Assembly: GCF_009674775.1 (NCBI RefSeq)
Contig: NZ_WKKE01000009.1
Span: 124,001 to 188,000, forward strand
Source of the DNA: Flavobacterium sp. LC2016-23
Lineage (GTDB): Bacteria > Bacteroidota > Bacteroidia > Flavobacteriales > Flavobacteriaceae
Length of the DNA stretch: 64,000 nucleotides
Reading direction: 5' to 3'
Both the position numbers and the translations under genes were made by a program. Shown here one piece after another: positions 44,448-53,064 of this stretch. How positions within the stretch are numbered: position 1 is the first letter of the stretch; every line of letters begins with the position of its first letter. The notes below the pieces were generated by a model. It searched no databases. It saw nothing but the letters and a program-made list of their open reading frames with translations, and was not told the origin of the DNA.

Positions 44448-45497
44448 ATGAATAAAAAAGCAGAAAATATAATTGTTGGAATTTCAATAGGAGATTTAAA
44501 CGGTATTGGAAGCGAAGTTATACTGAAAACATTCGAAGATTCACGCATGTTAGAATTATGTACTCCGGTTATTTTTGCAAATGCCAAAATACTTTCGTTC
44601 GTTAAAAAAAGTGTTACCTCTGCCATTCAGTTTCACGGAGTGGATAAATTAGATCAGGTTTTGCCGGGAAAAGTCAATGTCTTTAATCTTTGGAAAGAAG
44701 GTGTTGATATTAATTTTGGGGTTAATGATCCGAAAATTGGAGAATATGCCATAAAATCTTTTGTGGCGGCAACCAAAGCTTTAAAAGAGGGGCAGATTGA
44801 TGTTCTGGTTACGGCTCCCATAAATAAGTATAATATCCAGTCGGAAGAATTCAAATTTCCGGGACATACCGACTATTTAGATCAGCAGCTGGAAGGAAAT
44901 GCGCTTATGATGATGGTTCAGGATAATCTCAGGGTGGGACTCCTGACGGATCATGTGCCGCTCAATGAAGTTTCATCACATTTGACAGAAGAATTAATTA
45001 CAAGAAAAATAGAAACAGTAAGAAAATCCCTGATAGAGGATTTTAGTATTGTAAAACCAAAAATCGCTGTTTTGGGATTAAATCCACATGCAGGAGATGG
45101 AGGTGTGATTGGTAAAGAAGATGATTTGATTCTAAAGCCTGTTCTGAAAAAAATATTTGAAAAAGGAACTATGGTTTTTGGACCATTTCCGGCAGATGGC
45201 TTTTTTGGAAGCGGCCAATACGAAAAATATGACGCAATCGTGGCAGCTTATCATGATCAGGGACTTATTCCTTTTAAAACATTATCCTTTGGAAAAGGAG
45301 TAAATTATACAGCAGGTCTAAACAGAGTCAGAACTTCGCCGGACCACGGCACAGCCTATGATATTGCAGGGAAAGACATCGCGGATTATAATTCCTTTAA
45401 AGAGGCCGTTTATCTGGCAATTGATATTTTTCGCTCTCGTAATCTGTATGAGGAGATTAGTCAAAAACCTCTTAAAATAAAAGAAAAACAGTTATAA
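44448..45497 (+). CDS. pdxA: 4-hydroxythreonine-4-phosphate dehydrogenase
   Basis: 349 residues. Family features: ISIGDLNGIGSEV at the N-terminus, VTAPINKYNIQ, FPGHTDYLD with the substrate histidine, LTDHVPLNEV, GLNPHAGDGG, AYHDQGLIPFK and TSPDHGTAYDIAG (metal histidines). It performs the NAD-dependent oxidation step of pyridoxal phosphate synthesis. The gene is monocistronic, or leads into the DUF177 operon by readthrough, although that operon has its own -7 element. Confidence 0.95.
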   Translation: MNKKAENIIVGISIGDLNGIGSEVILKTFEDSRMLELCTPVIFANAKILSFVKKSVTSAIQFHGVDKLDQVLPGKVNVFNLWKEGVDINFGVNDPKIGEYAIKSFVAATKALKEGQIDVLVTAPINKYNIQSEEFKFPGHTDYLDQQLEGNALMMMVQDNLRVGLLTDHVPLNEVSSHLTEELITRKIETVRKSLIEDFSIVKPKIAVLGLNPHAGDGGVIGKEDDLILKPVLKKIFEKGTMVFGPFPADGFFGSGQYEKYDAIVAAYHDQGLIPFKTLSFGKGVNYTAGLNRVRTSPDHGTAYDIAGKDIADYNSFKEAVYLAIDIFRSRNLYEEISQKPLKIKEKQL

Positions 45498-45540
45498 ACA
45501 AAAAAAGGTGAATAAGATTATTAGTTTTATAATAATTTTA

Positions 45541-45548
45541 TATCTTTG
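45541..45548 (+). promoter_or_regulatory. -7 element of the DUF177-rpmF-fabH-acc operon
   Basis: TATCTTTG, 55 bp before the ATG at 45604; a near -33 TTAG lies about 18 bp upstream. Confidence 0.5.
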
Positions 45549-45603
45549 CACCCCAATTCAGGTATCTGGGTTTTAGATAGCGATTGGTCAAATTGATGTT
45601 GAA

Positions 45604-46146
45604 ATGAGCAAAACAAAAGAATTTTTAATTCCTTTCGTAGGGTTAAAACTAGGAAAACACCATTTTGAGTATCAAATAAGTAATGTGTTCTTTGAGAACT
45701 TTGATTACGACGAATTTCAAAGTTCGGACATCAAAGTAAGTCTGGTTTTAGATAAGAAAAGCAACATGATGGAGTTGGATTTCAAACACAAAGGAACAGT
45801 TAATGTGCCTTGTGATCTGACAGGTGAAGATTTTGATCTTCCTATTAAAGGGAAAATGAAACTAATCGTTCGCTTCGGAGATGAATTCAATAATGATAAT
45901 GAAGAGTTGCTGATTTTGCCGCACGGAGAGCATGAAATAGATGTCGCACAATACATTTACGAAATGATTGCACTTTCGGTACCGCTAAAACGAGTTCATC
46001 CGGGAGTAAAAGACGGAAGTTTGCAAACCGAAGCCTTAACAAAGCTGAAGGAACTAACAGTAAAAGAACAAAAAGAAGAGAGTAAACAAGAAGAAGATAT
46101 TGACCCGCGTTGGGACAAATTAAAAAAACTATTAACGGATAAATAA
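45604..46146 (+). CDS. yceD: DUF177/YceD family protein
   Basis: 180 residues. The family signature is seen in VPCDLTGEDFDLPIKGKMKL and DPRWDKLKKL at the C-terminus. YceD-type proteins are encoded directly before rpmF in most bacteria and are linked to 23S rRNA processing or stability. No membrane segment. Nine base pairs separate it from rpmF. Confidence 0.9.
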   Translation: MSKTKEFLIPFVGLKLGKHHFEYQISNVFFENFDYDEFQSSDIKVSLVLDKKSNMMELDFKHKGTVNVPCDLTGEDFDLPIKGKMKLIVRFGDEFNNDNEELLILPHGEHEIDVAQYIYEMIALSVPLKRVHPGVKDGSLQTEALTKLKELTVKEQKEESKQEEDIDPRWDKLKKLLTDK

Positions 46147-46155
46147 TATAGTAAA

Positions 46156-46350
46156 ATGGCACATCCTAAGAGAAAAATCTCGAAAACAAGAAGAGATAAG
46201 AGAAGAACACATTATAAAGCTACTGTAGCTCAAATCGCTACATGTCCAATTACTGGAGAAGCACATTTATACCACAGAGCATACTGGCATGAAGGTAAAA
46301 TGTATTACAGAGGGCAAGTTGTTATCGATAAATCTGTAGCGGTTGCTTAA
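46156..46350 (+). CDS. rpmF: 50S ribosomal protein L32
   Basis: 64 residues beginning [19 protein letters not shown]. Only one cysteine ([10 protein letters not shown]) remains of the zinc-ribbon positions, so this is a zinc-independent form. It follows the DUF177 gene and precedes fabH, a widely conserved order. A hairpin terminator after it suggests partial uncoupling from fabH. Confidence 0.96.
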   Translation: MAHPKRKISKTRRDKRRTHYKATVAQIATCPITGEAHLYHRAYWHEGKMYYRGQVVIDKSVAVA

Positions 46351-46373
46351 TACGTTTTTGTAAATAATACTGG

Positions 46374-46400
46374 AACTCTCACATAGTGAGAGTTTTTTTT
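46374..46400 (+). terminator. Terminator after rpmF
   Basis: Arms AACTCTCAC (46374-46382) and GTGAGAGTT (46386-46394), ATA loop and T8. Confidence 0.85.
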
Positions 46401-46523
46401 GTTGCTTATAACTTTCGTTTTTTAAGAAAACAGATACAAATTTTGCTTTGTTTTTTTTTGTAATTTTCAAGTCTTTTAAAAATTTTTCAAATAGGAGTAT
46501 TTGAAAGGAAATAATAGAATATA

Positions 46524-47522
46524 ATGAATACAATCACAGCCGCAATTACCGCTGTTGGAGCTTATGTTCCTGACTTTGTACTTTCAAACAAAGTGTTGGA
46601 AACAATGGTTGATACCAATGACGAGTGGATTACCGCCCGTACCGGAATAAAAGAAAGAAGAATTCTTAAAGATGCTGATAAAGGAACATCATTTCTTGCT
46701 ATAAAAGCAGCACAGGATTTAATAGCAAAAGCTAACATCGATCCGCTGGAGATTGATATGGTAATATTAGCAACAGCTACAGCAGATATGCCCGTAGCCT
46801 CTACAGGAGTTTTTGTTGCAACAGAAATTGGAGCTACAAATGCATTTGCATACGATTTACAGGCTGCATGTTCCAGTTTTTTATATGGTATGTCTACCGC
46901 TGCAGCTTATATACAGTCAGGACGTTATAAAAAAGTACTTTTAATTGGTGCTGATAAAATGTCATCAATCGTAGATTATACAGACAGAGCAACCTGCATT
47001 ATTTTTGGTGATGGAGGAGGAGCTGTATTATTCGAACCGAATTATGAAGGTTTAGGTTTACAGGATGAATACTTGCGAAGTGATGGTGTCGGGCGTGATT
47101 TTTTGAAAATCTCTGCGGGCGGTTCTTTACTGCCAACTACATTAGAGACTGTTCAGAACAAACAGCACAATATCATTCAGGACGGAAAAACCGTTTTTAA
47201 ATACGCAGTAACGAATATGGCAGATGCCAGCGAATTGATTCTGAAAAGAAACAATCTGACTAATGAAAATGTAAATTGGCTAGTGCCGCATCAGGCAAAC
47301 AAACGTATTATTGATGCCACTGCTAACAGAATGGAATTGGAAGATTCTAAAGTATTGATGAATATCGAAAGATATGGTAATACAACTTCAGCTACATTAC
47401 CATTAGTGTTAAGCGACTTTGAACACTTATTCAAAAAAGGAGATAATATTATTTTCGCCGCTTTTGGTGGTGGATTCACTTGGGGATCTATTTACCTAAA
47501 ATGGGCTTACGATAAAAAATAA
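46524..47522 (+). CDS. fabH: 3-oxoacyl-ACP synthase III
   Basis: 332 residues. The thiolase-fold triad is C116 (LQAACSSFLYG), H256 (VPHQANKRI) and N286 (ERYGNTTSA). It condenses acetyl-CoA (or a branched acyl-CoA) with malonyl-ACP to start fatty-acid synthesis; flavobacterial fatty acids are largely branched. It is separated from rpmF by 173 bp including a terminator and precedes accB by 22 bp. Confidence 0.95.
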   Translation: MNTITAAITAVGAYVPDFVLSNKVLETMVDTNDEWITARTGIKERRILKDADKGTSFLAIKAAQDLIAKANIDPLEIDMVILATATADMPVASTGVFVATEIGATNAFAYDLQAACSSFLYGMSTAAAYIQSGRYKKVLLIGADKMSSIVDYTDRATCIIFGDGGGAVLFEPNYEGLGLQDEYLRSDGVGRDFLKISAGGSLLPTTLETVQNKQHNIIQDGKTVFKYAVTNMADASELILKRNNLTNENVNWLVPHQANKRIIDATANRMELEDSKVLMNIERYGNTTSATLPLVLSDFEHLFKKGDNIIFAAFGGGFTWGSIYLKWAYDKK

Positions 47523-47544
47523 ATTAAACTAAAATCGAATCACT

Positions 47545-48033
47545 ATGGATTTAAAAGAAATTCAAAACCTAATCAAATTTGTTGCAAATTCGGGAGTTGC
47601 AGAAGTGAAGTTGGAAATGGATGATGTAAAAATCACTATCAGAACAACATTGGAAACAAATGTAACAGAAGCTACTTATGTGCAACAATTACCTGCTCAG
47701 CCTGCTTTGCAGCAAGCAGTTGCTCCTCAGCAGACAGCTCCGGTTGTTGTAAATGTTAACACTGAAGCACCAGCTGCGGCAGAGGATTCTAAATACATAA
47801 CTATAAAATCTCCGATTATCGGAACTTTTTATAGAAAACCTTCTCCGGATAAACCTGTTTTCACTGAAGTGGGAAGTACTATTGCCAAAGGTGATGTTCT
47901 TTGTGTAATTGAAGCAATGAAATTATTCAACGAAATCGAATCAGAAGTTTCAGGTAAAATTGTAAAAATTCTTGTTGACGATATGTCTCCGGTAGAATTT
48001 GATCAGCCTTTATTTTTAGTTGATCCATCATAA
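47545..48033 (+). CDS. accB: Biotin carboxyl carrier protein of acetyl-CoA carboxylase
   Basis: 162 residues. The biotinyl lysine is K126 in the canonical EAMK motif (VIEAMKLFNEIESE). An alanine/proline/glutamine-rich linker (about 48-80) joins the N-terminal domain to the swinging biotinyl domain. It carries CO2 from AccC to the carboxyltransferase. A heptamer repeat separates it from accC. Confidence 0.96.
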   Translation: MDLKEIQNLIKFVANSGVAEVKLEMDDVKITIRTTLETNVTEATYVQQLPAQPALQQAVAPQQTAPVVVNVNTEAPAAAEDSKYITIKSPIIGTFYRKPSPDKPVFTEVGSTIAKGDVLCVIEAMKLFNEIESEVSGKIVKILVDDMSPVEFDQPLFLVDPS

Positions 48034-48039
48034 ATAAAT

Positions 48040-48136
48040 TTAGATTTTAGATTTTAGATTTTAGATTGATTTGGCAGCATTAAGTTTGTCGGGCATCTAA
48101 AATTATCTAATGATCAAATTGTCTAATTATCTAATT
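48040..48136. repeat. TTAGATT heptamers and opposed TCTAAT units between accB and accC
   Basis: Four perfect tandem copies of TTAGATT (48040-48067), 28 bp of unrelated sequence, then TCTAA-containing units in the opposite sense (starts at 48096, 48106, 48122, 48130, spaced mostly by 8 bp). The layout resembles the flanks of the gene inserted in the sdh operon, but without a gene inside. Confidence 0.75.
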
Positions 48137-48144
48137 AAAGTAAG

Positions 48145-49491
48145 ATGTTTAAAAAAATATTAATTGCGAATAGAGGAGAAATTGCACTTCGTGTAATTCG
48201 TACATGTAAAGAGATGGGAATTAAAACTGTAGCAGTTTACTCTACAGCCGATGCAGAAAGTCTACATGTTAAGTTTGCTGACGAAGCGGTTTGTATAGGA
48301 CCTCCTCCAAGTAACTTATCGTATTTGAAAATGTCAAATATTATTGCAGCTGCGGAAATTACCAATGCAGATGCAATTCATCCTGGATATGGATTTCTTT
48401 CTGAGAATGCTAAATTCTCAAAAATATGTCAGGAACACGGAATCAAATTTATTGGAGCCGCTCCTGAAATGATCGATAAAATGGGAGATAAAGCTTCTGC
48501 CAAAGCAACAATGAAAGCAGCAGGAGTTCCTTGTGTACCAGGTTCAGACGGATTGTTGGAATCTTTCGAACAAACACAAAAATTAGCCAAAGAATTCGGT
48601 TACCCGGTAATGCTTAAAGCTACTGCCGGTGGTGGTGGAAAAGGAATGCGTGCTGTCTGGAAAGAAGAAGAGCTGTTGAAAGCCTGGGAAAGCGCACGTC
48701 AGGAAGCTGCCGCAGCATTCGGAAATGACGGAATGTACATGGAAAAACTGATTGAAGAACCACGCCACATCGAAATTCAGGTAGTCGGGGATTCTTACGG
48801 AAAAGCATGTCACCTTTCTGAAAGAGATTGCTCCGTACAACGCCGTCACCAAAAACTTACCGAAGAAACACCTTCACCTTTCATGACTGACGAATTGCGT
48901 AACGCAATGGGAGCAGCCGCTGTAAAAGCCGCTGAGTTCATTAAATACGAAGGAGCAGGAACTGTAGAATTTTTAGTGGACAAACACAGAAATTTCTATT
49001 TCATGGAAATGAATACCCGTATTCAGGTAGAGCACCCTATTACAGAACAGGTTATTGATTATGATCTGATTCGTGAGCAGATTATGGTAGCAGCCGGAAT
49101 TCCAATTTCAGGAAAAAACTACTTACCGGAATTACATGCTATCGAGTGCCGTATTAACGCTGAAGATCCTTATAACGATTTTCGCCCTTCGCCGGGAAAA
49201 ATCACAACGCTTCATATGCCGGGAGGTCACGGAGTACGTTTAGATACGCACGTTTATTCAGGTTATACAATTCCGCCAAATTACGATTCGATGATTGCCA
49301 AGTTAATTACAACGGCACAATCCCGTGAAGAAGCCATCAGCAAAATGCGAAGAGCTTTGGATGAATTCGTAATCGAAGGTGTGAAAACGACAATACCTTT
49401 CCACAGACAATTAATGGATGATCCGAGATATATTGCAGGAGATTATACTACTGCATTTATGGATACTTTTAAAATGAATCCAATAGAATAA
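48145..49491 (+). CDS. accC: Biotin carboxylase subunit of acetyl-CoA carboxylase
   Basis: 448 residues. The ATP-grasp glycine-rich loop is [12 protein letters not shown] and downstream motifs include [28 protein letters not shown] and the C-terminal [16 protein letters not shown]. It carboxylates the biotin on AccB using ATP and bicarbonate. Last gene of the operon; terminated by a hairpin 5 bp after the stop codon. Confidence 0.97.
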   Translation: MFKKILIANRGEIALRVIRTCKEMGIKTVAVYSTADAESLHVKFADEAVCIGPPPSNLSYLKMSNIIAAAEITNADAIHPGYGFLSENAKFSKICQEHGIKFIGAAPEMIDKMGDKASAKATMKAAGVPCVPGSDGLLESFEQTQKLAKEFGYPVMLKATAGGGGKGMRAVWKEEELLKAWESARQEAAAAFGNDGMYMEKLIEEPRHIEIQVVGDSYGKACHLSERDCSVQRRHQKLTEETPSPFMTDELRNAMGAAAVKAAEFIKYEGAGTVEFLVDKHRNFYFMEMNTRIQVEHPITEQVIDYDLIREQIMVAAGIPISGKNYLPELHAIECRINAEDPYNDFRPSPGKITTLHMPGGHGVRLDTHVYSGYTIPPNYDSMIAKLITTAQSREEAISKMRRALDEFVIEGVKTTIPFHRQLMDDPRYIAGDYTTAFMDTFKMNPIE

Positions 49492-49495
49492 ATAG

Positions 49496-49528
49496 AAAGG
49501 CTGTCAATTTTGACAGCCTTTTTTTTGT
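49496..49528 (+). terminator. Terminator after accC
   Basis: Perfect 12-bp arms AAAGGCTGTCAA and TTGACAGCCTTT with a TT loop, then T-rich tail. Confidence 0.9.
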
Positions 49529-49541
49529 TTACTACCTATTT

Positions 49542-49576
49542 TAAACCCGACAGGTTTCAAAAACCTGTCGGGTTTA
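49542..49576. repeat. CCTGTCGGGTTT palindrome, copy 1
   Basis: Perfect 16-bp arms (TAAACCCGACAGGTTT and its complement) with a 3-nt CAA loop. Same family as 49713-49758 and the single arm at 14389-14403. Confidence 0.9.
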
Positions 49577-49623
49577 TTATTTATAGAATATTGATTTTTT
49601 TGTCTTGAAAAATTATCGTCATC

Positions 49624-49673
49624 CTGAGCGAAGTCGAAGGCTCGAATGCAACATAGGCTTCGACTTCGCTCAG
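49624..49673. repeat. CTGAGCGAAGTCGAAG inverted repeat, copy 1
   Basis: Perfect 16-bp arms at 49624-49639 and 49658-49673 around an 18-nt loop. Related copies at 58517-58579 and 58652-58713. Confidence 0.9.
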
Positions 49674-49712
49674 CCAGACAAATTTTTAAGTTGTTTATTT
49701 GTGAAAGTTGTA

Positions 49713-49758
49713 AAATCAGAAACCCGACAGGTTTTAAAACCTGTCGGGTTTCTGATTT
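49713..49758. repeat. Perfect 46-bp palindrome
   Basis: Arms of 23 bp with no loop base, centred between 49735 and 49736; core AACCCGACAGGTTTTAAAAC. It contains the CCTGTCGGGTTT family motif. The remaining sequence to 49970 (including the putative promoter area of the PepSY-like genes) shows no gene and no confident promoter. Confidence 0.92.
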
Positions 49759-49970
49759 AAAATACCGAAGTAAACACATTTAGTGTATACTTTTTACACA
49801 CTATTCCGTTATAGTATACAGTTTTTTACATTCCTGAATTTTGGCACAATTTGCTTAATGCTTTATTTTAAAGGGATTAGAGGGTTTGTAGGTTTGTTTT
49901 GAAGTTGCGGCATAATAATTTCATTACCTAAAGCGTAAAACAACTATTAAATAATTTAAATATATACATT

Positions 49971-50267
49971 ATGAAAAATTTATTTTTATCAGCCGCAATT
50001 GTTTTGGGAAGTTTAACTTCATTTGCTTCAACTTCTCCAATAACTACTACAACCGTAAAAACAATCTCAGTTCAGGATGAATATACTGAAATCAAATTAG
50101 AAGAAGTACCAGCTGCCATTACAGAAGCTTTGAAAAAAGCCTATCCGGATGCCGTACTTTCTAAAGCATACAAAAATGCAAAATCAGAATACAAACTGGA
50201 TGTTACAGTAGGAGACAAAACCGGTAATCTTTTTGCTAATGCAGACGGATCCTGGATTAAAAAATAA
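49971..50267 (+). CDS. Secreted PepSY-like protein, tandem copy 1
   Basis: 98 residues. The signal peptide ends SFASTS. The mature part (EIKLEEVPAAITEALKKAYP, then YKLDVTVGDKTGNLFANADG) has the helix-strand-strand pattern of PepSY-like/DUF2874 beta-lactamase-inhibitor-like proteins, which are periplasmic. Five such genes lie in a row. Copies 1 and 2 are nearly identical over the coding sequence and so are a recent duplication. The function is unknown; a binding or protective envelope role is often suggested for the fold. Confidence 0.8.
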   Translation: MKNLFLSAAIVLGSLTSFASTSPITTTTVKTISVQDEYTEIKLEEVPAAITEALKKAYPDAVLSKAYKNAKSEYKLDVTVGDKTGNLFANADGSWIKK

Positions 50268-50337
50268 TTTTGTGTTCCCGTGAAAATTCAGATTAAGAAT
50301 ACTAAGATCAAATTAACAATTTTAAAATATAACTACC

Positions 50338-50634
50338 ATGAAAAATTTATTTTTATCAGCCGCAATCGTTTTGGGAGGTTTAACATCATTTGCTTCCACC
50401 TCGCCAATTTCAAATACAATCGTAAGAACAATCTCGATTCAGGAAGAATACACTGAAATCAAATTGGAAGAAGTTCCGGCAGCAGTTACTGATGCACTTA
50501 AAAAAGCTTATCCGGATGCTATACTTTCCAAAGCATATAAAAATGCAGCTTCACAATACAAACTAGACGTTACAGTTGGTGACAAAGTAGGTTCTCTTTT
50601 TGCAAATGCAGACGGATCCTGGATTAAAAAATAA
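50338..50634 (+). CDS. Secreted PepSY-like protein, tandem copy 2
   Basis: 98 residues, near-identical to copy 1 (signal LFLSAAIVLGGLTSFAS; mature EIKLEEVPAAVTDALKKAYP and YKLDVTVGDKVGSLFANADG). The 70-bp gap before it holds no terminator. A likely product of local duplication. Confidence 0.8.
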   Translation: MKNLFLSAAIVLGGLTSFASTSPISNTIVRTISIQEEYTEIKLEEVPAAVTDALKKAYPDAILSKAYKNAASQYKLDVTVGDKVGSLFANADGSWIKK

Positions 50635-50660
50635 CCAACTTAACTAAAAAACTATAAATT

Positions 50661-50951
50661 ATGAAAAAATTAATTTTATCTGCGGCAATAGTTCTGGGAA
50701 CTTTGTCAATGCAGGCTGGAAACACTTATGTTAAGAGTGTCGCCATCCAGTCAGAAACCACACAAGACGAATATAAAGAAATTGATGCTGTTCCGGCAGC
50801 TATCAAAACAGCTTTAGACAATGCTTATCCGGGAGTAAAACTGGAGAAAGCTTACGTGAATGACAAAAAAGAATATAAAATTGAGATTATTGTAAGAGAA
50901 GAGAAATCTACTGTGTACACGGATGCCAAAGGAAATATTCTTAAAAAATAA
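50661..50951 (+). CDS. Secreted PepSY-like protein, tandem copy 3
   Basis: 96 residues. The signal peptide ends SMQAG. The mature part has the family core with VPAAIKTALDNAYPGVKLEK and EYKIEIIVREEKSTVYTDAK. It is more divergent than copies 1-2. The 26-bp gap from copy 2 fits one transcript. Confidence 0.78.
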   Translation: MKKLILSAAIVLGTLSMQAGNTYVKSVAIQSETTQDEYKEIDAVPAAIKTALDNAYPGVKLEKAYVNDKKEYKIEIIVREEKSTVYTDAKGNILKK

Positions 50952-50983
50952 ACGAGTTATCAATAACCCACAAAACAATCATT

Positions 50984-51283
50984 ATGAAAAAGTTACTATT
51001 ATCAACAGCAATCGTTTTAGGAAGTTTAACTGTTAATGCAGCTACAGTTCCGGTAATAAAAAGTTCAGAGAATCAATCAGTAACAATTCAGGATGAGTTT
51101 ACTGAGGTTAGTTTAGACGCTGTTCCGGCTGCAGTAAAATCAACAGTTGAAAAATCTTTTCCGGGCACAAAACTTGAAAAAGCATATGCGAACGAAAAGA
51201 AAGAATATAAACTTGAAATCTCTAATGGAGAAAAGAAGTATACGATATTCACAGATGCTGCAGGAAACATCATTAAAAAATAA
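50984..51283 (+). CDS. Secreted PepSY-like protein, tandem copy 4
   Basis: 99 residues. The signal peptide ends TVNAAT. The core is VPAAVKSTVEKSFPGTKLEK then EYKLEISNGEKKYTIFTDAA. The KKEYKLEI core is closest to copies 3 and 5. Confidence 0.78.
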   Translation: MKKLLLSTAIVLGSLTVNAATVPVIKSSENQSVTIQDEFTEVSLDAVPAAVKSTVEKSFPGTKLEKAYANEKKEYKLEISNGEKKYTIFTDAAGNIIKK

Positions 51284-51288
51284 ATAAG

Positions 51289-51585
51289 ATGAAAAAGATC
51301 GTTTTATCCGCAGCAATCGTTTTGGGAAGCTTGTCTATTTACGCCACCTCAATGGTACATTCTGAGGAAGTAAAAATTGAATCAGATTACCAGACTGAAT
51401 ATACAGAAATCAGTACAGATACTGTTCCGGCAGCTGTGAAAACTGCTTTGCAGACTGCTTACCCGGGCGCTAAATTGGTTAAAGCCTACGTCAACGATAA
51501 AAAAGAATACAAATTAGAAATAGCAGTTGGTGACCAAAAGGCTACTGTTTACTCAGATGTCAATGGCAATTGGTTAAAAATATAA
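51289..51585 (+). CDS. Secreted PepSY-like protein, tandem copy 5
   Basis: 98 residues. The signal peptide ends SIYATS. The core is VPAAVKTALQTAYPGAKLVK then EYKLEIAVGDQKATVYSDVN. It starts 5 bp after copy 4 and is followed by a hairpin terminator, so the array is probably one transcript. The response regulator starts 130 bp downstream. Confidence 0.78.
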   Translation: MKKIVLSAAIVLGSLSIYATSMVHSEEVKIESDYQTEYTEISTDTVPAAVKTALQTAYPGAKLVKAYVNDKKEYKLEIAVGDQKATVYSDVNGNWLKI

Positions 51586-51614
51586 TTAGGTGAATTAGAT
51601 TTATGTTTTTGGTG

Positions 51615-51650
51615 AAAAAGAGATTGTTTAAATAACAATCTCTTTTTTTT
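51615..51650 (+). terminator. Terminator of the PepSY-like array
   Basis: Arms GAGATTGTT and AACAATCTC (51620-51642) with a 5-nt loop and T9 tail. Confidence 0.85.
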
Positions 51651-51714
51651 TGCAAAATTTTGTGAAAAGACAAGTTTAATAGTATTATTTTAGCATAAAA
51701 GTCACTAAAAACAA

Positions 51715-53064
51715 ATGCCAAAGATATTACTAATAGAAGACGATATTTCATTCTGCAAATTATTAGAGAAGTTTCTGATAAAAAAAGAGTATGAAGTAAT
51801 TATTGCTTTTTCAGCGGCAGAAGCCCGATTAGCAATTAAAAATCAATCCTTTGATTTGATTTTGACGGATCTTCGTTTGCCTGATTCTGACGGCATTGGA
51901 CTGATGGCCGAATTTAAGGCCTCAAACCCGGAAACACCTGTGATATTGATGACAGGCTATTCAGATGTAAATACGGCGGTAAAAGCCATTAAAAATGGCG
52001 CTGCTGATTACATCTCCAAACCCTTTAATCCCGATGAGGTTTTACTGGTGATTACAAATGCCCTGCAGCAAACCCCACAGGCAGATGACGCTCCTGCAAA
52101 GGAAAAGAAACCGGCCAGAAAACAAACTCCGGCCAATGAAAACGAATTTGTAAAAGGGATTTCTGTTGCCTCAAAAAAATTACTGGACCACATTCAGTTG
52201 GTCAGCCCTACCGATATGTCGGTTCTGATTATTGGAGAAAGCGGTACAGGTAAAGAAATTATCGCCAAAAGCATTCACGAGCAAAGTAATCGAAAAAACA
52301 ATAATTTTATTGCTGTCGATTGTGGCGCCATTCCGAAAGAATTGGCCGCAAGTGAATTTTTCGGACACCTGAAAGGATCTTTTACCGGAGCCATCAGTGA
52401 TAAAATGGGGTATTTTGAGGCCGCTAACGGAGGAACTCTTTTTCTGGATGAAATAGGGAATCTTTCATATGAAAATCAGATACAGTTGCTTAGAGCACTT
52501 CAGGAAAGAAAAATTAAACCGGTTGGAAGCAATAAGGAAATAAACGTCGATATCAGAATTATTACAGCGACAAACGAAGATTTGCGTGAAGCAGTAAAAA
52601 ACGGTGATTTCCGTGAAGATTTATACCATAGGATTAATGAGTTTTCCATTCAGTCCCCTTCACTGACAGACAGGGAAGAAGATCTGATGGTTTTCGCCGA
52701 TTATTTTCTGGAGAAAGCCAATCAGCAATTAAATAAAGAAATTATAGGATTTGCGCCGGAAGTAGTCAAAATTTTTCAGAACTACAGCTGGCCCGGAAAT
52801 TTACGCGAACTTCAAAATTGCGTGAAACGTGCTACTTTATTGTCACGCGGAGATTTTATTGAAAGCGATGTTTTGCCTGCTGAATTTTTTCAAACGCAAA
52901 AGCAACAAAATACTACCGGAAATTTCTCGTTGTCCGATAACGAGAAAGAAACCATCATTCATGCGTTATCCAAAGCACAGAACAATAAATCTGAAGCAGC
53001 AAAAATGCTTAAAATCACCAGGAAAACACTTTATAACAAATTAAAGCAGTATAATATTGATTAG
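51715..53064 (+). CDS. NtrC-family sigma-54-dependent response regulator
   Basis: 449 residues. Receiver domain (about 1-118) with acid pocket IEDD, phospho-acceptor D52 (LTDLRLPDSDG) and K at SKPFNP. AAA+ domain (about 140-370) with Walker A GESGTGKE, the sigma-54 contact loop as GSFTGA (usual GAFTGA) and Walker B GTLFLDEIG. C-terminal Fis-type helix-turn-helix (NNKSEAAKMLKITRKTLYNK). It activates sigma-54 promoters when phosphorylated, probably by the hybrid kinase at 53842-56283. Its 3' end overlaps the convergent pentapeptide-repeat gene by 4 bp. Confidence 0.93.
   Translation: MPKILLIEDDISFCKLLEKFLIKKEYEVIIAFSAAEARLAIKNQSFDLILTDLRLPDSDGIGLMAEFKASNPETPVILMTGYSDVNTAVKAIKNGAADYISKPFNPDEVLLVITNALQQTPQADDAPAKEKKPARKQTPANENEFVKGISVASKKLLDHIQLVSPTDMSVLIIGESGTGKEIIAKSIHEQSNRKNNNFIAVDCGAIPKELAASEFFGHLKGSFTGAISDKMGYFEAANGGTLFLDEIGNLSYENQIQLLRALQERKIKPVGSNKEINVDIRIITATNEDLREAVKNGDFREDLYHRINEFSIQSPSLTDREEDLMVFADYFLEKANQQLNKEIIGFAPEVVKIFQNYSWPGNLRELQNCVKRATLLSRGDFIESDVLPAEFFQTQKQQNTTGNFSLSDNEKETIIHALSKAQNNKSEAAKMLKITRKTLYNKLKQYNID

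Noticed and set aside
49842..49854. Sigma-54-like sequence TGGCACAATTTGC upstream of the PepSY-like array
   Set aside because: The GG-GC distance is 10 bases; the -24/-12 promoter needs 12. The sequence is too short by two bases to fit, although the neighbouring regulator makes it tempting.
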